Positions 45,797 to 55,469 are shown, counted from the first letter of the stretch. The stretch is DNA of 64,000 bases from Candidatus Thiodiazotropha sp. LNASS1 (GCF_964212655.1 NZ_OZ156465.1:4216001-4280000); one strand, 5' to 3'. The notes: generated by a model from the sequence alone, not told the origin. Translations and numbers: made by a program.

Positions 45797-46549
45797 ATGG
45801 GAACAATCTTCATCTCCTACGCCAGAGAAGACAAAAACCAAGCCATACAACTTGCCCAGGAGTGTGAATTCCGCGGTGCGGATCCCTGGTGGGACAGAGA
45901 GTTGAGCAGCGGCGAACGCTACATCGAGTCGATCCTGCGCCAGGTTGCACAGGCAGATCACTTTGTCCTGCTGCTTTCGCACGCCTCTGCGGAATCCAAT
46001 TGGGTGGCCTTTGAGGTGGGTGCGGCCCGCGCCAGGGAGTTTGCCATGGGGCGGGATTTTCTCAAGATCGCTAGGCTGGATGACTGCGACATCCCCGGGT
46101 TTCTGGGGGAAAGAAATGCAACAGAGTGGAACAACAACAACTACGATGGATTGATCGCCTTGTTGCGTTCCCTGGATCTGCCGGAGGATATCGATTACAA
46201 GCCACCAGCCGGAGATCCTGACAAATCGTTGACCGTGTTTCGCGCGGGCGGTCAATGGATGGAGTTGATCATCAGTCACCGGGGGATGGAGTGCGTGCTG
46301 GTGGATGTCGGTGAACAGCGCTCCAGACTCCAATGGCAGATGTCACGTGAAGATGTGATCAGATGTGTCGAGCAAAATTGCATTCATGTGGATCCTCCAC
46401 ACAACGATCGCAGCTGGTCGCTTTTCAATTTGGGATTCGGCGGTTGGCGATGGTCACCAACACTCTTTACCCAAGGGGCGGATGCAAACCCCAAAGAGGT
46501 TTTTAAAGCAGAGGTCATGCAACACCTGTCATCGATCTACGATTTCTAA
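45797..46549 (+). CDS. TIR-domain protein
   Basis: The 250-residue protein has an N-terminal TIR domain (about 1-130): TIFISYAREDKNQAIQLAQ, WWDRELSSGERYIESI, and SNWVAFEVGAA, where E73 matches the catalytic Glu of NAD-cleaving TIRs. A C-terminal domain of about 115 residues is not recognised (RAGGQWMELIISHRGMECVLVDVGEQ) and may be a sensor. The gene has a good ribosome site (AGAAAGGAAA) and is flanked by repeats. Such stand-alone TIR proteins are often immune effectors, but no partner gene is adjacent. A host signalling role cannot be excluded. Confidence 0.82.
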   Translation: MGTIFISYAREDKNQAIQLAQECEFRGADPWWDRELSSGERYIESILRQVAQADHFVLLLSHASAESNWVAFEVGAARAREFAMGRDFLKIARLDDCDIPGFLGERNATEWNNNNYDGLIALLRSLDLPEDIDYKPPAGDPDKSLTVFRAGGQWMELIISHRGMECVLVDVGEQRSRLQWQMSREDVIRCVEQNCIHVDPPHNDRSWSLFNLGFGGWRWSPTLFTQGADANPKEVFKAEVMQHLSSIYDF

Positions 46550-46563
46550 GCAAGACTTTTTCT

Positions 46564-46646
46564 GGTTCCCGTGCGCCTGCGTGGGAACCCATATCCCGCC
46601 TCACTACGCCAGCTGCCATATACATTCCCACGCAGGCGCGTGGGAA
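46564..46646. repeat. Pair of GTGGGAA-type palindromes
   Basis: Two palindromes, 46564-46589 (GGTTCCCGTGCGCCTGCGTG..) and 46625-46646 (TTCCCACGCAGGCGCGTGGG..), are near-inverted copies of each other and of the one at 45346. Together they can fold into one long hairpin downstream of the TIR gene. Confidence 0.6.
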
Positions 46647-46759
46647 CGATAAAACACACAAAATACTGCAGAGTAATTGTCTCTATATCTATTGGTTTTT
46701 CATCCGCCACAATGCGGATAAAGTGTTGTGCCTACACATGCCTCCAACGGAGAAAATCA

Positions 46760-47281
46760 ATGAGTGAAGAAAGACAATTCATACCCTTGAAAATCGCTGT
46801 GCTGACTGTGTCGGACACGAGAACGGAAGAGACCGACAAGTCGGGCCTGAAGCTGAAGACGCTTCTCGAGGAGGCGGGGCACAGGTTGGCTGACAAGGTG
46901 ATCGTACCCGACGACATCTACCGCATCCGCGAGGTGGTTTCAAAATGGATTGCGGATGCCGATGTGCAGGTGGTGATCACCACCGGCGGTACCGGCCTCA
47001 CCGGCAGGGACGGCACACCGGAAGCGGTATCGCCCCTGCTGGATAAGGTGATCGACGGATTCGGTGAAATGTTCCGGGTGCTCTCCTACGACACCATCGG
47101 AACCTCCACCCTGCAATCGAGAGCAGTGGCCGGTGTGGCCAACGGCACTTTCCTATTCTGTCTGCCCGGATCGACTGGCGCCTGTATGGATGGCTGGAGC
47201 AAGTTGATTTCCAGCCAACTCGACTATAGGACGCGCCCCTGCAATCTGGTGGAGCTGATGCCCAGATTACACGACAAATAA
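46760..47281 (+). CDS. moaB: Molybdenum cofactor biosynthesis protein MoaB
   Basis: The 173-residue protein adenylylates molybdopterin or otherwise helps cofactor maturation (MoaB/Mog family). It shows IAVLTVSDTRTEETDKSG, VITTGGTGLTGRDGTPEAV and the FCLPGSTGACMDGW loop. The ATG at 46760 is preceded by ACGGAGA; frames further up are not protein-like. It lies on the strand opposite to the moe/mob genes and 9 kb away from them, directly beside the broken integron integrase. Confidence 0.9.
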   Translation: MSEERQFIPLKIAVLTVSDTRTEETDKSGLKLKTLLEEAGHRLADKVIVPDDIYRIREVVSKWIADADVQVVITTGGTGLTGRDGTPEAVSPLLDKVIDGFGEMFRVLSYDTIGTSTLQSRAVAGVANGTFLFCLPGSTGACMDGWSKLISSQLDYRTRPCNLVELMPRLHDK

Positions 47282-47385
47282 AAATGTAGGGTGCAGCTAG
47301 CCGCACCGCTATCGGCCAGAAGTGGATATCCAGAATAGCCATGCAGCCAGGTCCCGGTTACCCAAAGGCGGACTTTTACTCCCCT

Positions 47386-48184
47386 TTATCCGATTCTATC
47401 CAGCGGGCTTTTTACCCCCTGGCCACCCAGCCCGGCAACATGGGTATAGATCATCGTCGTCGAGACATCCGCATGGCCCAGCAGATCCTGCACAGTTCGA
47501 ATATCCGTACCCGACTCAAGCAGGTGGGTGGCAAAAGACCAAGGCATTGAGTGCAAGTCCCTGTGTAGCCCCGGAAACCTTGCGGTTTATCGCTAAATGT
47601 TCTAAAAAAGAAGCCAGTTCAATTTCTCCGCAGTCACAGGGATGCTTTTCGGAATGGAACACAAGAAAACGGTTGATCCAAGCGAGATAGCTTTTCTCGG
47701 TATTTGGAGAATAATCAGCTATTCTCATGGAAATCATGTATTTCCGGTAAATATCCGGGAATTTCTTGCCCAATCTGTTTTTAGGATCTTTCACTGCCTT
47801 TTCGATCATTTCATAGCTTCTGGCCACGGTAGGATGATCCTTGCCGAGGGCTTTTGCACCAGAGAGCCAGTGGTCCCACTCAATCTGTTTGGCCCAAGGC
47901 AATTTCAGGCAGTGACAAAAAAGGAGCCTGAGCGAATCGACTTTTTGCCGGAACTGCCATTCATTGACATGGGGATTTCTTCCCAGACTACTCAGCCAGG
48001 CATCAACAGTTGCAATGGAATGTTCCTTAAGTCGCGTATTGGGATGGTCGGCGATGAAGAACTCGATATGCCGTCGATACCAGGGAATGGACCGCTCGGG
48101 GATGCGAAAAAGCTTCAGTACATCACTGTATCTGCTCCAGAAAATCTCAATTCTGGGATCTGTGGAAGATTCTCTTTTTTCCAT
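47386..48184 (-). pseudogene. intI: Integron integrase with an internal deletion and frameshift
   Basis: The N-terminal part (222 codons from 48184) matches integron integrases: SIPWYRRHIEFFIADHP, YSPNTEKSYLAWINRFLVFH and [15 protein letters not shown]. In intact IntI proteins the next about 200 residues carry the IntI-specific insert and the first catalytic Arg. Here they are missing: at about 47530 the frame runs into TTTTGCCACC and, shifted by one, continues as [34 protein letters not shown], the C-terminal catalytic block, ending at 47386. The gene is read away from the cassette array, as usual for integrons. The enzyme cannot be active, so the array is frozen unless another integrase acts in trans. 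Confidence 0.85.
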
Positions 48185-48295
48185 AAGACAAGCCGCTCCA
48201 TGCGATTAGATCCAATAGAGAACATCTGGCGGCATAACACAATATTTGGAGCCAGCGGCATAACACGATAAAAAGAGCCGGCAATATACACGGTT
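48185..48295. other. Probable attI region
   Basis: This stretch separates the integrase start from the first cassette. It has a direct repeat GCGGCATAACAC (about 48229-48240 and 48254-48265) and ends in GGTTATG at 48292-48298, the expected attI/first-cassette junction GTTA. The cassette promoter probably lies here or inside intI. Confidence 0.5.
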
Positions 48296-48799
48296 ATGAG
48301 CAAAAATAAGGTGATACTCAGAGACTTTAGTAAGAATGATATTGAGTCGCTTGTTTTATATTTGAACAACGAGAATGTAACCAAGTTTCTTACATCTCGA
48401 ATACCACAACCATATTCAATTGATGATGCAAATTGGTGGGTAAATACTGGTAGTAAAGAAGGCCTTACTAAGGCAGTAGACGTAAACGGAAAATTTATAG
48501 GTTCTATAGGGGTAACTGCCGGAGAGTTTGAGAGTAAAAGATCGGCAGAAATTGGTTATTGGCTAGAAGAAAATTCATGGGGTAAAGGAATAGCTTCTGA
48601 GGCGGTTATAAAGATGACTGAATATGTTTTTTCTAATACAAATATAGTCAGATTGTATGCTCCTGTTTTTAGTTCTAATAAAGCTTCTATGAGAGTTTTG
48701 GAAAAGTGCGGTTACGAATTAGAAGGTGTATTGAGAAAAGCAATTTTTAAAAACGGTATATTTCTTGATGAGCACTTGTATGCCAAAATCAGCTCATAA
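48296..48799 (+). CDS. GNAT-family N-acetyltransferase (RimJ/RimL type), cassette 1
   Basis: The 167-residue enzyme transfers acetyl from acetyl-CoA to a peptide or small-molecule amine. The GNAT core is visible: VILRDFSKNDIESLVLYLNNENVTKFL, then GYWLEENSWGKGIASEAVIKMTEYVF (the acetyl-CoA loop) and VLEKCGYELEGVLRKAIFKNG. It is AT-rich compared with the chromosome and is the first gene of the integron array. Its stop codon TAA begins the attC site. GNAT genes are frequent in cassettes. Confidence 0.88.
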   Translation: MSKNKVILRDFSKNDIESLVLYLNNENVTKFLTSRIPQPYSIDDANWWVNTGSKEGLTKAVDVNGKFIGSIGVTAGEFESKRSAEIGYWLEENSWGKGIASEAVIKMTEYVFSNTNIVRLYAPVFSSNKASMRVLEKCGYELEGVLRKAIFKNGIFLDEHLYAKISS

Positions 48800-48868
48800 C
48801 AATCGGCTGCACTGGACATTTTGCTCCGCTGGCGCTGCGCAAAATCCCAGTGAGCCGGGGCGTTAGCC
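48797..48868 (+). repeat. attC site 1
   Basis: It begins TAACAATCGGCT and ends GGGGCGTTAGCC. The two arms pair as CGGCT-CACTGG-ATTTTGC against GCAAAAT-CCAGTG-AGCCG with an unpaired G, a canonical attC folding with an extrahelical base. It separates the acetyltransferase from the next cassette. Confidence 0.8.
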
Positions 48869-48877
48869 AGGAAAAAG

Positions 48878-49246
48878 ATGCCTCGATATTTGAAAATACT
48901 TATTGCGTTCGTCGCCATAACTCCTATTGTGTTTTATGCACTTGTAATATTAGCGGTATTATATATAGAAGCAACATATCTATTTGATACCACGCCAAGA
49001 GCTGTGAGTGTTTTGGAACGAGTGCCAGGTACATGGATAGTGGAGAATAAAAAGGATCCCTATTGTCTCAGTAAAGGCAGTGGAAAACTTTTGCGTGCCT
49101 ACCCTGAATTAAGTAAATACTGCGATAAGGAAATTGGAAAAATACACCGAGTATATGTGTATTCACGGATTATTAGAAAGTCATGGAGTTTCTTTATTGA
49201 TGATAACGGCGTTGTAAGGAAAAAGAACTCTTGGGTGACAATGTGA
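48878..49246 (+). CDS. Small membrane-anchored hypothetical protein, cassette 2
   Basis: The 122-residue protein has an N-terminal hydrophobic helix (YLKILIAFVAITPIVFYALVILAVLY) and a soluble, beta-rich C-terminal part with two Cys residues. It is not recognised. The ATG at 48878 follows GGAAAAAG. The stop overlaps the start of the next small gene (ATGTGA). It is a cassette gene in an AT-rich array. Confidence 0.65.
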   Translation: MPRYLKILIAFVAITPIVFYALVILAVLYIEATYLFDTTPRAVSVLERVPGTWIVENKKDPYCLSKGSGKLLRAYPELSKYCDKEIGKIHRVYVYSRIIRKSWSFFIDDNGVVRKKNSWVTM

Positions 49247-49467
49247 AGAAGATCTTATTGCCTTTGATGGTCTTTATTGTACTGGTGGCTTTGTCCATAT
49301 TCTGGGCTTCACTGGAAGGAATGGCAGGCATTCTATTGCATATTATAGCGCTTGCTTCCTATTTGTACCTTTACTACCGAGCGTGGAAAGAAGAAAAAGC
49401 TCACATTGTAGTGGTATAGTTATTTTGGCCACCTGATTATGGGTGATATTATCACCCCAGATGATAA

Positions 49468-50657
<1,190 letters not shown>

Positions 50658-50787
50658 CCACTACACATTGCTATTTCCATGTATATAGGTACTTTTATAA
50701 GTGTATTAGCTTGGGGAGGATGGATTGTGATTATTACTGCTAATTATGCAATATAGTATGGAGCACATCATAAAGGCTAAAAATGTA

Positions 50788-50825
50788 TAACGAGACAGGG
50801 GGTCTCGTTAACGTAACTGTTGAAC
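50788..50825 (+). repeat. Short attC-like junction, copy A
   Basis: TAACGAGAC-AGGG-GGTCTCGTTA then ACGTAACTGTTG. The hairpin arms are perfect. Two more copies lie at 55415 and 55892, each after a cassette gene. Copy A follows the rebuilt stop of the split gene and runs straight into the IS91-like element at about 50822, losing the usual GTTA end. Confidence 0.65.
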
Positions 50826-50922
50826 TAAACCGCTACGCGGGGCCATCCACGCCCCACCCCTGAGTCATCATCAACCAGACTCCTAAAGGACCACTGTTGG
50901 TCTACCACACAGGAGTCAACCG

Positions 50923-51780
50923 ATGACACAACTTCGCGAACAGATGATAGACGCCATGACCGTGCGTGGATTTTCGCCGCGTACCCACCAGAGCTATCTG
51001 ATGGCGGTGAAGGATCTGGCCCGTTATTATCAGCGTCCCCCGGATCAACTCGGTGAGGATGAGTTGCAAGCTTACTTTCTGTATCTGGTCAAGGAGCGGC
51101 ACTTAAGCGATGCCAGTTGCCGGCTCTATCGCCATGCCATCCGTTTCTTCTATCTCGAAGTGCTCCAGCAAGCGTCGTTCGATGTGAAGATCCAGGTGCC
51201 CAAACGCAGGCAACGTATCCCGGAGTTACTCCAGCGATCGGAGATCGTACGCATGCTCAATGCCTGTTCCAACCGTAAGCACCATATGCTATTGCTGACC
51301 TGTTATGGCTGCGGCCTGCGGGTCAGTGAACTGGTCAAACTCAAGCTTCGGCATATCGATGGAGAACGCGGATTGCTGCGCATCGATCAGGGCAAGGGTG
51401 GTAAGGACCGTTATGTGGGCTTGCCGCCGACGTTGCTCAAGCACCTACGTGACTATTGGCACGTTGAGAAACCTGCGCGCTGGCTGTTTCCCAATGAACA
51501 GCATCCCGATGAAGCGCTATCGATCAGCACGCCGCAGAAGGTATTCCGACGGGCCAAGCGCCAGGCGGGCATCACCAAGGTGGGTGGCATCCACAGCTTG
51601 AGACACGCCTATGCTACCCATCAACTGCAGGCCGGCATGGCGGTGCAGCAGTTGCAGTATCAACTGGGCCACCGCAGCATCCAATCGACCTTGCGCTATG
51701 TACATTGGGTGTTCAATGATCGTCAGAGCGATCGCCGTGGCGCCGATTTGATTGCAGCGCTGGGGCTGCGCGATGGCTGA
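50923..51780 (+). CDS. Tyrosine recombinase/integrase of the IS91-like element
   Basis: The 285-residue recombinase has an N-terminal SAM-like DNA-binding domain (MTVRGFSPRTHQSYLMAVKDLARYY) and the catalytic domain with the first Arg in TCYGCGLRVSELVKLKL, HSLRHAYATHQL and LGHRSIQSTLRYVHW (Tyr). All four catalytic residue types are visible. It is like XerC and the integrases carried by some IS91 elements. It ends within the start of the Y2 transposase gene. It is not an integron integrase, since it lacks the IntI insert. Confidence 0.88.
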   Translation: MTQLREQMIDAMTVRGFSPRTHQSYLMAVKDLARYYQRPPDQLGEDELQAYFLYLVKERHLSDASCRLYRHAIRFFYLEVLQQASFDVKIQVPKRRQRIPELLQRSEIVRMLNACSNRKHHMLLLTCYGCGLRVSELVKLKLRHIDGERGLLRIDQGKGGKDRYVGLPPTLLKHLRDYWHVEKPARWLFPNEQHPDEALSISTPQKVFRRAKRQAGITKVGGIHSLRHAYATHQLQAGMAVQQLQYQLGHRSIQSTLRYVHWVFNDRQSDRRGADLIAALGLRDG

Positions 51781-52903
51781 GGCCATCGACCTGCAAACCC
51801 TGCTCAAGCGCCACCTGCCCACCTACCGCCAACACCACCGTCTCGATCTGCGCCGCTGTCAGGTATTGTCACATCTGATGCAGTGCCGGACTGAAGCCAT
51901 GGGTGGGGTACGCTTAGCCTGTGACCCTTGTCAGGCGCATCAAAACCACTACTATGCCTGTCGCGACCGTCACTGCCCGCGCTGTCAGTGGCAGGCCTCG
52001 CGGCAGTGGGCGGACAAGCAGTTGCGTGCCCAATTGCCGGTAACCTATCACCACTTGGTGTTCACCCTGCCCGAGACCCTCAACGGTTGGATCGAACTGC
52101 ATCCTCAGCTGATCACGACCTTGCTGTTTCAAACAACCTGGGAGACGCTGCAGGCCTTCGCTGAAGACCCCAAGCGCTTGGGCGGGGGGTTGGGGATGAC
52201 CGCGGTGTTGCACACCTGGGGCTCGACGTTGACACGCCATGTGCACCTGCACTGCCTGGTGCCGGGCGGCGTGCTGAGCCCGCAAGGCGAGTGGAAACCG
52301 AGCAAGAGCGATTATCTGTTTCCTGTGCGTGCGCTCTCAAGGCGCTTTCGCGGTCTGATGGTCAGCCGATTGCGGGCCTGTGCCCAAGGTGGGGAGCTCT
52401 CACGCATCAGTCACCCGGGCGAGATCGATCTCATCCTGGAGCGGTTGATGGGACAAGACTGGGTGGTCTACAGCAAGCCCTGTCTGCGCACCGAGCATGT
52501 CATCGACTATCTGGCCCGATACACTCACCGCACTGCCGTCAGCAACCGCCGACTCCTGGGCTTGGAGCAGGATCAGGTTGGCTTGCGCTACAAAGACTAC
52601 CGGGACCGGCGCTGGAAGGTCATGCAGTTGTCTGTCGATGTGTTGATCCAGCGTTTTCTGCTGCATGTACTACCCAAGGGCCTGATGCGTATCCGCCATT
52701 ACGGCTTCCTGGCCAATGCCTGCCGGGCCAAGCAGTTGCCCCGCATCCTTAAGGCGATCGCCGAGGCAGGCCTACAAGCGGTGGTTGAATCAGAAACAGA
52801 GAAGCAGGTGGCCCGTTGGTGTTTTGCCTGTCCCAGCTGTCAACGACCGATGCGTGTAATCGCACAACTAGCGCCGCAATGGCAACGCATGGAAGGCGGA
52901 TGA
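51773..52903 (+). CDS. IS91-family Y2 (HUH) transposase
   Basis: The 376-residue protein has an N-terminal zinc-finger-like region (CDPCQAHQNHYYACRDRHCPRCQW), the HUH motif (TRHVHLHCLVPGG) and the paired catalytic tyrosines in VIDYLARYTHRTAVSNRRL. These features define rolling-circle IS91 transposases. The ATG at 51773 overlaps the recombinase stop. It appears complete. A second Cys pair (CFACPSCQRP) lies near the C-terminus. Confidence 0.92.
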   Translation: MAEAIDLQTLLKRHLPTYRQHHRLDLRRCQVLSHLMQCRTEAMGGVRLACDPCQAHQNHYYACRDRHCPRCQWQASRQWADKQLRAQLPVTYHHLVFTLPETLNGWIELHPQLITTLLFQTTWETLQAFAEDPKRLGGGLGMTAVLHTWGSTLTRHVHLHCLVPGGVLSPQGEWKPSKSDYLFPVRALSRRFRGLMVSRLRACAQGGELSRISHPGEIDLILERLMGQDWVVYSKPCLRTEHVIDYLARYTHRTAVSNRRLLGLEQDQVGLRYKDYRDRRWKVMQLSVDVLIQRFLLHVLPKGLMRIRHYGFLANACRAKQLPRILKAIAEAGLQAVVESETEKQVARWCFACPSCQRPMRVIAQLAPQWQRMEGG

Positions 52904-53170
52904 CGATGCCCTAGCCTGAGCGTCGGCGTCATCCAGACACTTGATCAGCTCAAGCGCTGAGGTCAAAGTGCGGCCAATCCTCTGAAAATAGGTTATTATC
53001 GGTACAAAAGGGAGCCGCAAGCCGTGCTCGAACCACAGGGAGGTCGGTCAAAACCGCTCCCAACAGCCCTAGCGCAACGGAACGCTGTCACGCCAATCTC
53101 CCTCAGGTGCAAGGCGCCAAAAACAAATTCTTATTAATAGAGAGTGGGCAGCCGCCCCAAGGTCGGCTTA
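52904..53170. other. Non-coding right part of the IS91-like element
   Basis: The 267 bases after the transposase contain no gene. This is where the replication origin or terminator of an IS91 element would be expected, but I could not mark either exactly. Confidence 0.4.
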
Positions 53171-53233
53171 GTCCAACAGGCGTTTATCCCGCATGCGGAA
53201 AACGCACGAGGGATAAACACTACACGGTTAGCG
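53171..53233 (+). repeat. attC site 2
   Basis: It begins with the box GTCCAAC, which matches RYYYAAC, and ends in GTTAGCG. GTTTATCCC in the left arm pairs with GGGATAAAC in the right arm. It precedes the TPR cassette and is probably the end of the cassette lost to or displaced by the IS91-like insertion. Confidence 0.75.
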
Positions 53234-53240
53234 TAATAAT

Positions 53241-53645
53241 ATGGATATGAACACTGAGCTTTTGAACGAAATAAACAACGCATTATGGATACTGGTTTAC
53301 CTGGTTGGTACAGCCATCACCCTACATGTCATAAAAACAACAATTCTCTCCATCAAAGAATATCGAAAATTGATGGAGAATAAGTTTTATGAAACAACAA
53401 ATGCTTTCTTCGAGAATGGTGACTATGCTGAAGTCACTCGGTTATGCGAAGAACAAATTCGGAAAAAGCCAAAAGACGCTTACGGATATTGGTTTATGGG
53501 CAAGGCTCAGTATGAACTGGGTAATTACGAAAATGCACTTTCTAATTTCAAAGCAACATTAGAAATACACCCTACTTGGGAAAAAGACTGGGTTCAGCCA
53601 TACTACGAGAAAATAGAACATGCAAAACAAAACGCTAACAATTAG
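53241..53645 (+). CDS. Membrane-anchored TPR protein, cassette 3
   Basis: The 134-residue protein has an N-terminal membrane helix (LWILVYLVGTAITLHVIKTTIL) and then two TPR-like helices pairs (YETTNAFFENGDYAEVTRLCEEQIRKKPKDAYGYWFMGKAQYELGNYENALSNFKATLEIHP). It probably mediates a protein contact at the inner membrane. The gene end overlaps the next attC site. It is short for a TPR protein and typical for cassette-borne genes. Confidence 0.75.
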   Translation: MDMNTELLNEINNALWILVYLVGTAITLHVIKTTILSIKEYRKLMENKFYETTNAFFENGDYAEVTRLCEEQIRKKPKDAYGYWFMGKAQYELGNYENALSNFKATLEIHPTWEKDWVQPYYEKIEHAKQNANN

Positions 53646-53675
53646 CTCCACAGGACAAAATACTCGCTGTGAGCC
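53634..53675 (+). repeat. attC site 3, left half (split by IS-B)
   Basis: GCTAACAATTAGCTCCACAG and following bases are the left arm of an attC. The matching right arm (GCATTTTGCCCGTGAGCTAG..GTTAGTT) lies at 54892-54934 on the other side of an IS3-family element. TTAGCTC, CAC and GG-CAAAAT pair across the gap. Confidence 0.75.
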
Positions 53676-53719
53676 TCCCCAAAAATAATTGACACCTCAA
53701 TAACAACGAGAGGTGTTAC

Positions 53720-54031
53720 ATGAGAAAGAATCATTCTTTAGATATAAAGATACAGGCAGTACTTAAAGCCAGCAGACCAGGAATTCTAGCCAGTGAGGTA
53801 GCCGAGGAGATAGGCATACATACATTTTCGCTGTATCGTTGGAAAAAGGAACTGCGAGATGCGGGGTTACTCAATAGAATGCCAAAGAAAATAGACTTTC
53901 AGGCAGACCTAAAGCTAAAGGACCAGCTGAAACAGCTGGAAAAAGAGAACAAGCAGCTAAAGATGGAGAATGCTGTCTTAAAAAAACTCAAGGAGCTAGG
54001 CGAAGCCAAAAAAAAGAAGCCTTCCAAGTAA
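53720..54031 (+). CDS. IS3-family OrfA (IS-B)
   Basis: The 103-residue protein has the OrfA helix-turn-helix (KIQAVLKASRPGILASEVAEEIGIHTFSLYRWKKEL) and a Leu-rich coiled coil. A run of eight A followed by G at 54008-54016 allows a -1 shift into OrfB. This OrfA is not closely related to those of IS-A or IS-C. Confidence 0.9.
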   Translation: MRKNHSLDIKIQAVLKASRPGILASEVAEEIGIHTFSLYRWKKELRDAGLLNRMPKKIDFQADLKLKDQLKQLEKENKQLKMENAVLKKLKELGEAKKKKPSK

Positions 54032-54870
54032 TTGATGATTTACACCATGAATATGGTATTGCGCCTCTTTGTCGGTTGTTGGGGGTCACCCGTGGTGGCT
54101 ATTATGCATGGAGGAACCGACCTGGATCTTTACGAGATGTGTACAACAGCATGGTTGTGAAAGAAATTGTACAGATTCATCGAGAGGTAAAGGAAATATA
54201 CGGTAGCCCGAGGATGACTCGAGAGTTGAAAAACAGGGGTTATTCACGTTGTGAGAACACAGTTGCTAATCTGATGAGGGAAGCAGGAATACGGGCAAAA
54301 ATGGATCGACGATACAAGCCCAGGCAATGGCAACCTGGCTCTAAGATTGCTAAGAAGAACCTTTTGCTTGATATGCCCATGCCAGACAAGCCCCATGAAG
54401 TATGGGTAGCAGACTTCACCTACACGCGGCTTTACGGTGAGTATGTGTATTTATCGGTTATTATGGATCTATGTAGCCGAGAATTGGTAGGAGAAGAGAT
54501 TGGCAAAACAAGAGACGCTGAATTGATCGCACGAACCTTTAACAAGGCAAGGAAAAAACATCCTAATGCGATACCGAAGATATTTCATTCAGATCGCGGT
54601 ATTGAGTATGCAAATCATAAGATTGGTAAAATGTTGAGTGATATGTCAATTAAGCAAAGCATGTCGGGCAAGGGTAACTGCTATGATAATGCTCATATGG
54701 AGTCATTTTTTCATACCTATAAGTCTGAAATGTATTATACGGAAAGATTTTCTGATCTTGAGGACTTTAAAAGAAAAACGAAGAACTATATTCGTTTTTA
54801 TAATCGGAAGAGATTACACTCAAGTTTGGGTTACATGTCTCCGGAGCAATATGCAAAGTCGAAAATTTAA
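54016..54870 (+). CDS. IS3-family OrfB transposase (IS-B)
   Basis: Read after the frameshift, it begins EAFQVIDDLHHEYGIAPLCRLLGVTRGGYYAWRN and has the DDE triad: WVADFTYTRLYGEYVYLSVIMDLCSRE, HSDRGIEYAN and GNCYDNAHMESFFHTYKSEM. It appears intact. The end RLHSSLGYMSPEQYA is the usual IS3 tail. Confidence 0.92.
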   Translation, partial: EAFQVIDDLHHEYGIAPLCRLLGVTRGGYYAWRNRPGSLRDVYNSMVVKEIVQIHREVKEIYGSPRMTRELKNRGYSRCENTVANLMREAGIRAKMDRRYKPRQWQPGSKIAKKNLLLDMPMPDKPHEVWVADFTYTRLYGEYVYLSVIMDLCSRELVGEEIGKTRDAELIARTFNKARKKHPNAIPKIFHSDRGIEYANHKIGKMLSDMSIKQSMSGKGNCYDNAHMESFFHTYKSEMYYTERFSDLEDFKRKTKNYIRFYNRKRLHSSLGYMSPEQYAKSKI

Positions 54871-54891
54871 TGTGTCAACTTATTTTGGGGA

Positions 54892-54934
54892 ACATCACTG
54901 CGCTCGCATTTTGCCCGTGAGCTAGGCGTTAGTT
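54892..54934 (+). repeat. attC site 3, right half
   Basis: It contains GCATTTTGCCCGTGAGCTAG and ends with GGCGTTAGTT, and pairs with the left half at 53634-53675. Together they are a normal attC with its loop opened by IS-B. Confidence 0.75.
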
Positions 54935-54954
54935 GCCCATAAGGATTCAGAGCA

Positions 54955-55407
54955 TTGTTTGAGAAAAAGCCAATAGTCAAAGAGATCAAGTTAGGTCGTG
55001 AATACGATTTTTCGTATGAAAACTTTGTACTGGCAACGCAGCATGAGGTTTATCTCTTAATCGAGAAGTCCGAAGGCTTGATCTACGGTATTAAGTTCAA
55101 ATCTAGGTTAGTGAAGTACGGCAGTCCAAACGACGAAGTTCGAGGTGGGCATCCATTAACAAAATACGGCTTGGGCTTTTATGGCCTCTTCGAGGTAGAG
55201 AATTCGCCGTGGATAAAAGAGCAAATCGAATTAAACAAGGTCCACCCTCGACATAGTGATTCATTGTTTTCTGGGCTTTCACACTTCGTAGCGTGCTTTC
55301 AAGATGTAATGCTTGAAGTAACATCAAAGTCTTATGAAGAGTTTCAAATAACCCAAGAAGAATTGGATTTAATACTTCAAGAGCAGGTGTCAAATCTTGA
55401 GGCATAA
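54955..55407 (+). CDS. Hypothetical protein, cassette 4
   Basis: The 150-residue soluble protein is not recognised. It starts with a TTG at 54955, behind AAGGA, and contains mixed strands and a helical end (FQITQEELDLILQEQV). There is a short GGHPLTKYGLGFYGLFEVENSPW segment. It is AT-rich like the array. A cassette junction follows seven bases after the stop. Confidence 0.65.
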   Translation: MFEKKPIVKEIKLGREYDFSYENFVLATQHEVYLLIEKSEGLIYGIKFKSRLVKYGSPNDEVRGGHPLTKYGLGFYGLFEVENSPWIKEQIELNKVHPRHSDSLFSGLSHFVACFQDVMLEVTSKSYEEFQITQEELDLILQEQVSNLEA

Positions 55408-55414
55408 AAAATAG

Positions 55415-55452
55415 TAACGAGACAGGGGGTCTCGTTAACGTAACTGTTATGC
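55415..55452 (+). repeat. Short attC-like junction, copy B
   Basis: TAACGAGACAGGGGGTCTCG, TTAACGTAACTG, then GTTATGC. It is identical to copy A over the first 34 bases. It is shorter than a standard attC, but its position between cassette genes and the end GTTATGC support a recombination role. Confidence 0.65.
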
Positions 55453-55469
55453 ACAATAAGGATCGACAC

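Larger units (their letters stand above)
50822..53170 (+). mobile_element. IS91-like element with a tyrosine recombinase
   Basis: It carries a tyrosine recombinase gene followed by an overlapping Y2 transposase of the IS91 group. The left limit is set by the end of copy A of the cassette junction (CTGTT/GAAC); the right limit by the following attC at 53171. No terminal inverted repeats were found, as expected for rolling-circle elements. The exact ends are approximate. Confidence 0.65.
53676..54891 (+). mobile_element. IS3-family insertion sequence (IS-B) in the loop of an attC
   Basis: The ends are TCCCCAAAAATAATTGACAC and its near-inverse (19 of 20 match with one shift). It holds OrfA and OrfB with a frameshift A8G. 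It sits in the central loop of attC site 3. No clear target duplication was seen, so the ends may be off by a few bases. Confidence 0.85.

Noticed and set aside
45662..46333. Minus-strand open frame spanning the MITE end and the TIR gene
   Set aside because: It runs through an inverted-repeat element and antisense to a gene with clear TIR motifs.
50923..51780. Reading the tyrosine recombinase as the active integron integrase
   Set aside because: It lacks the IntI-specific insert and is fused by overlap to an IS91-type transposase in the array, far from attI.
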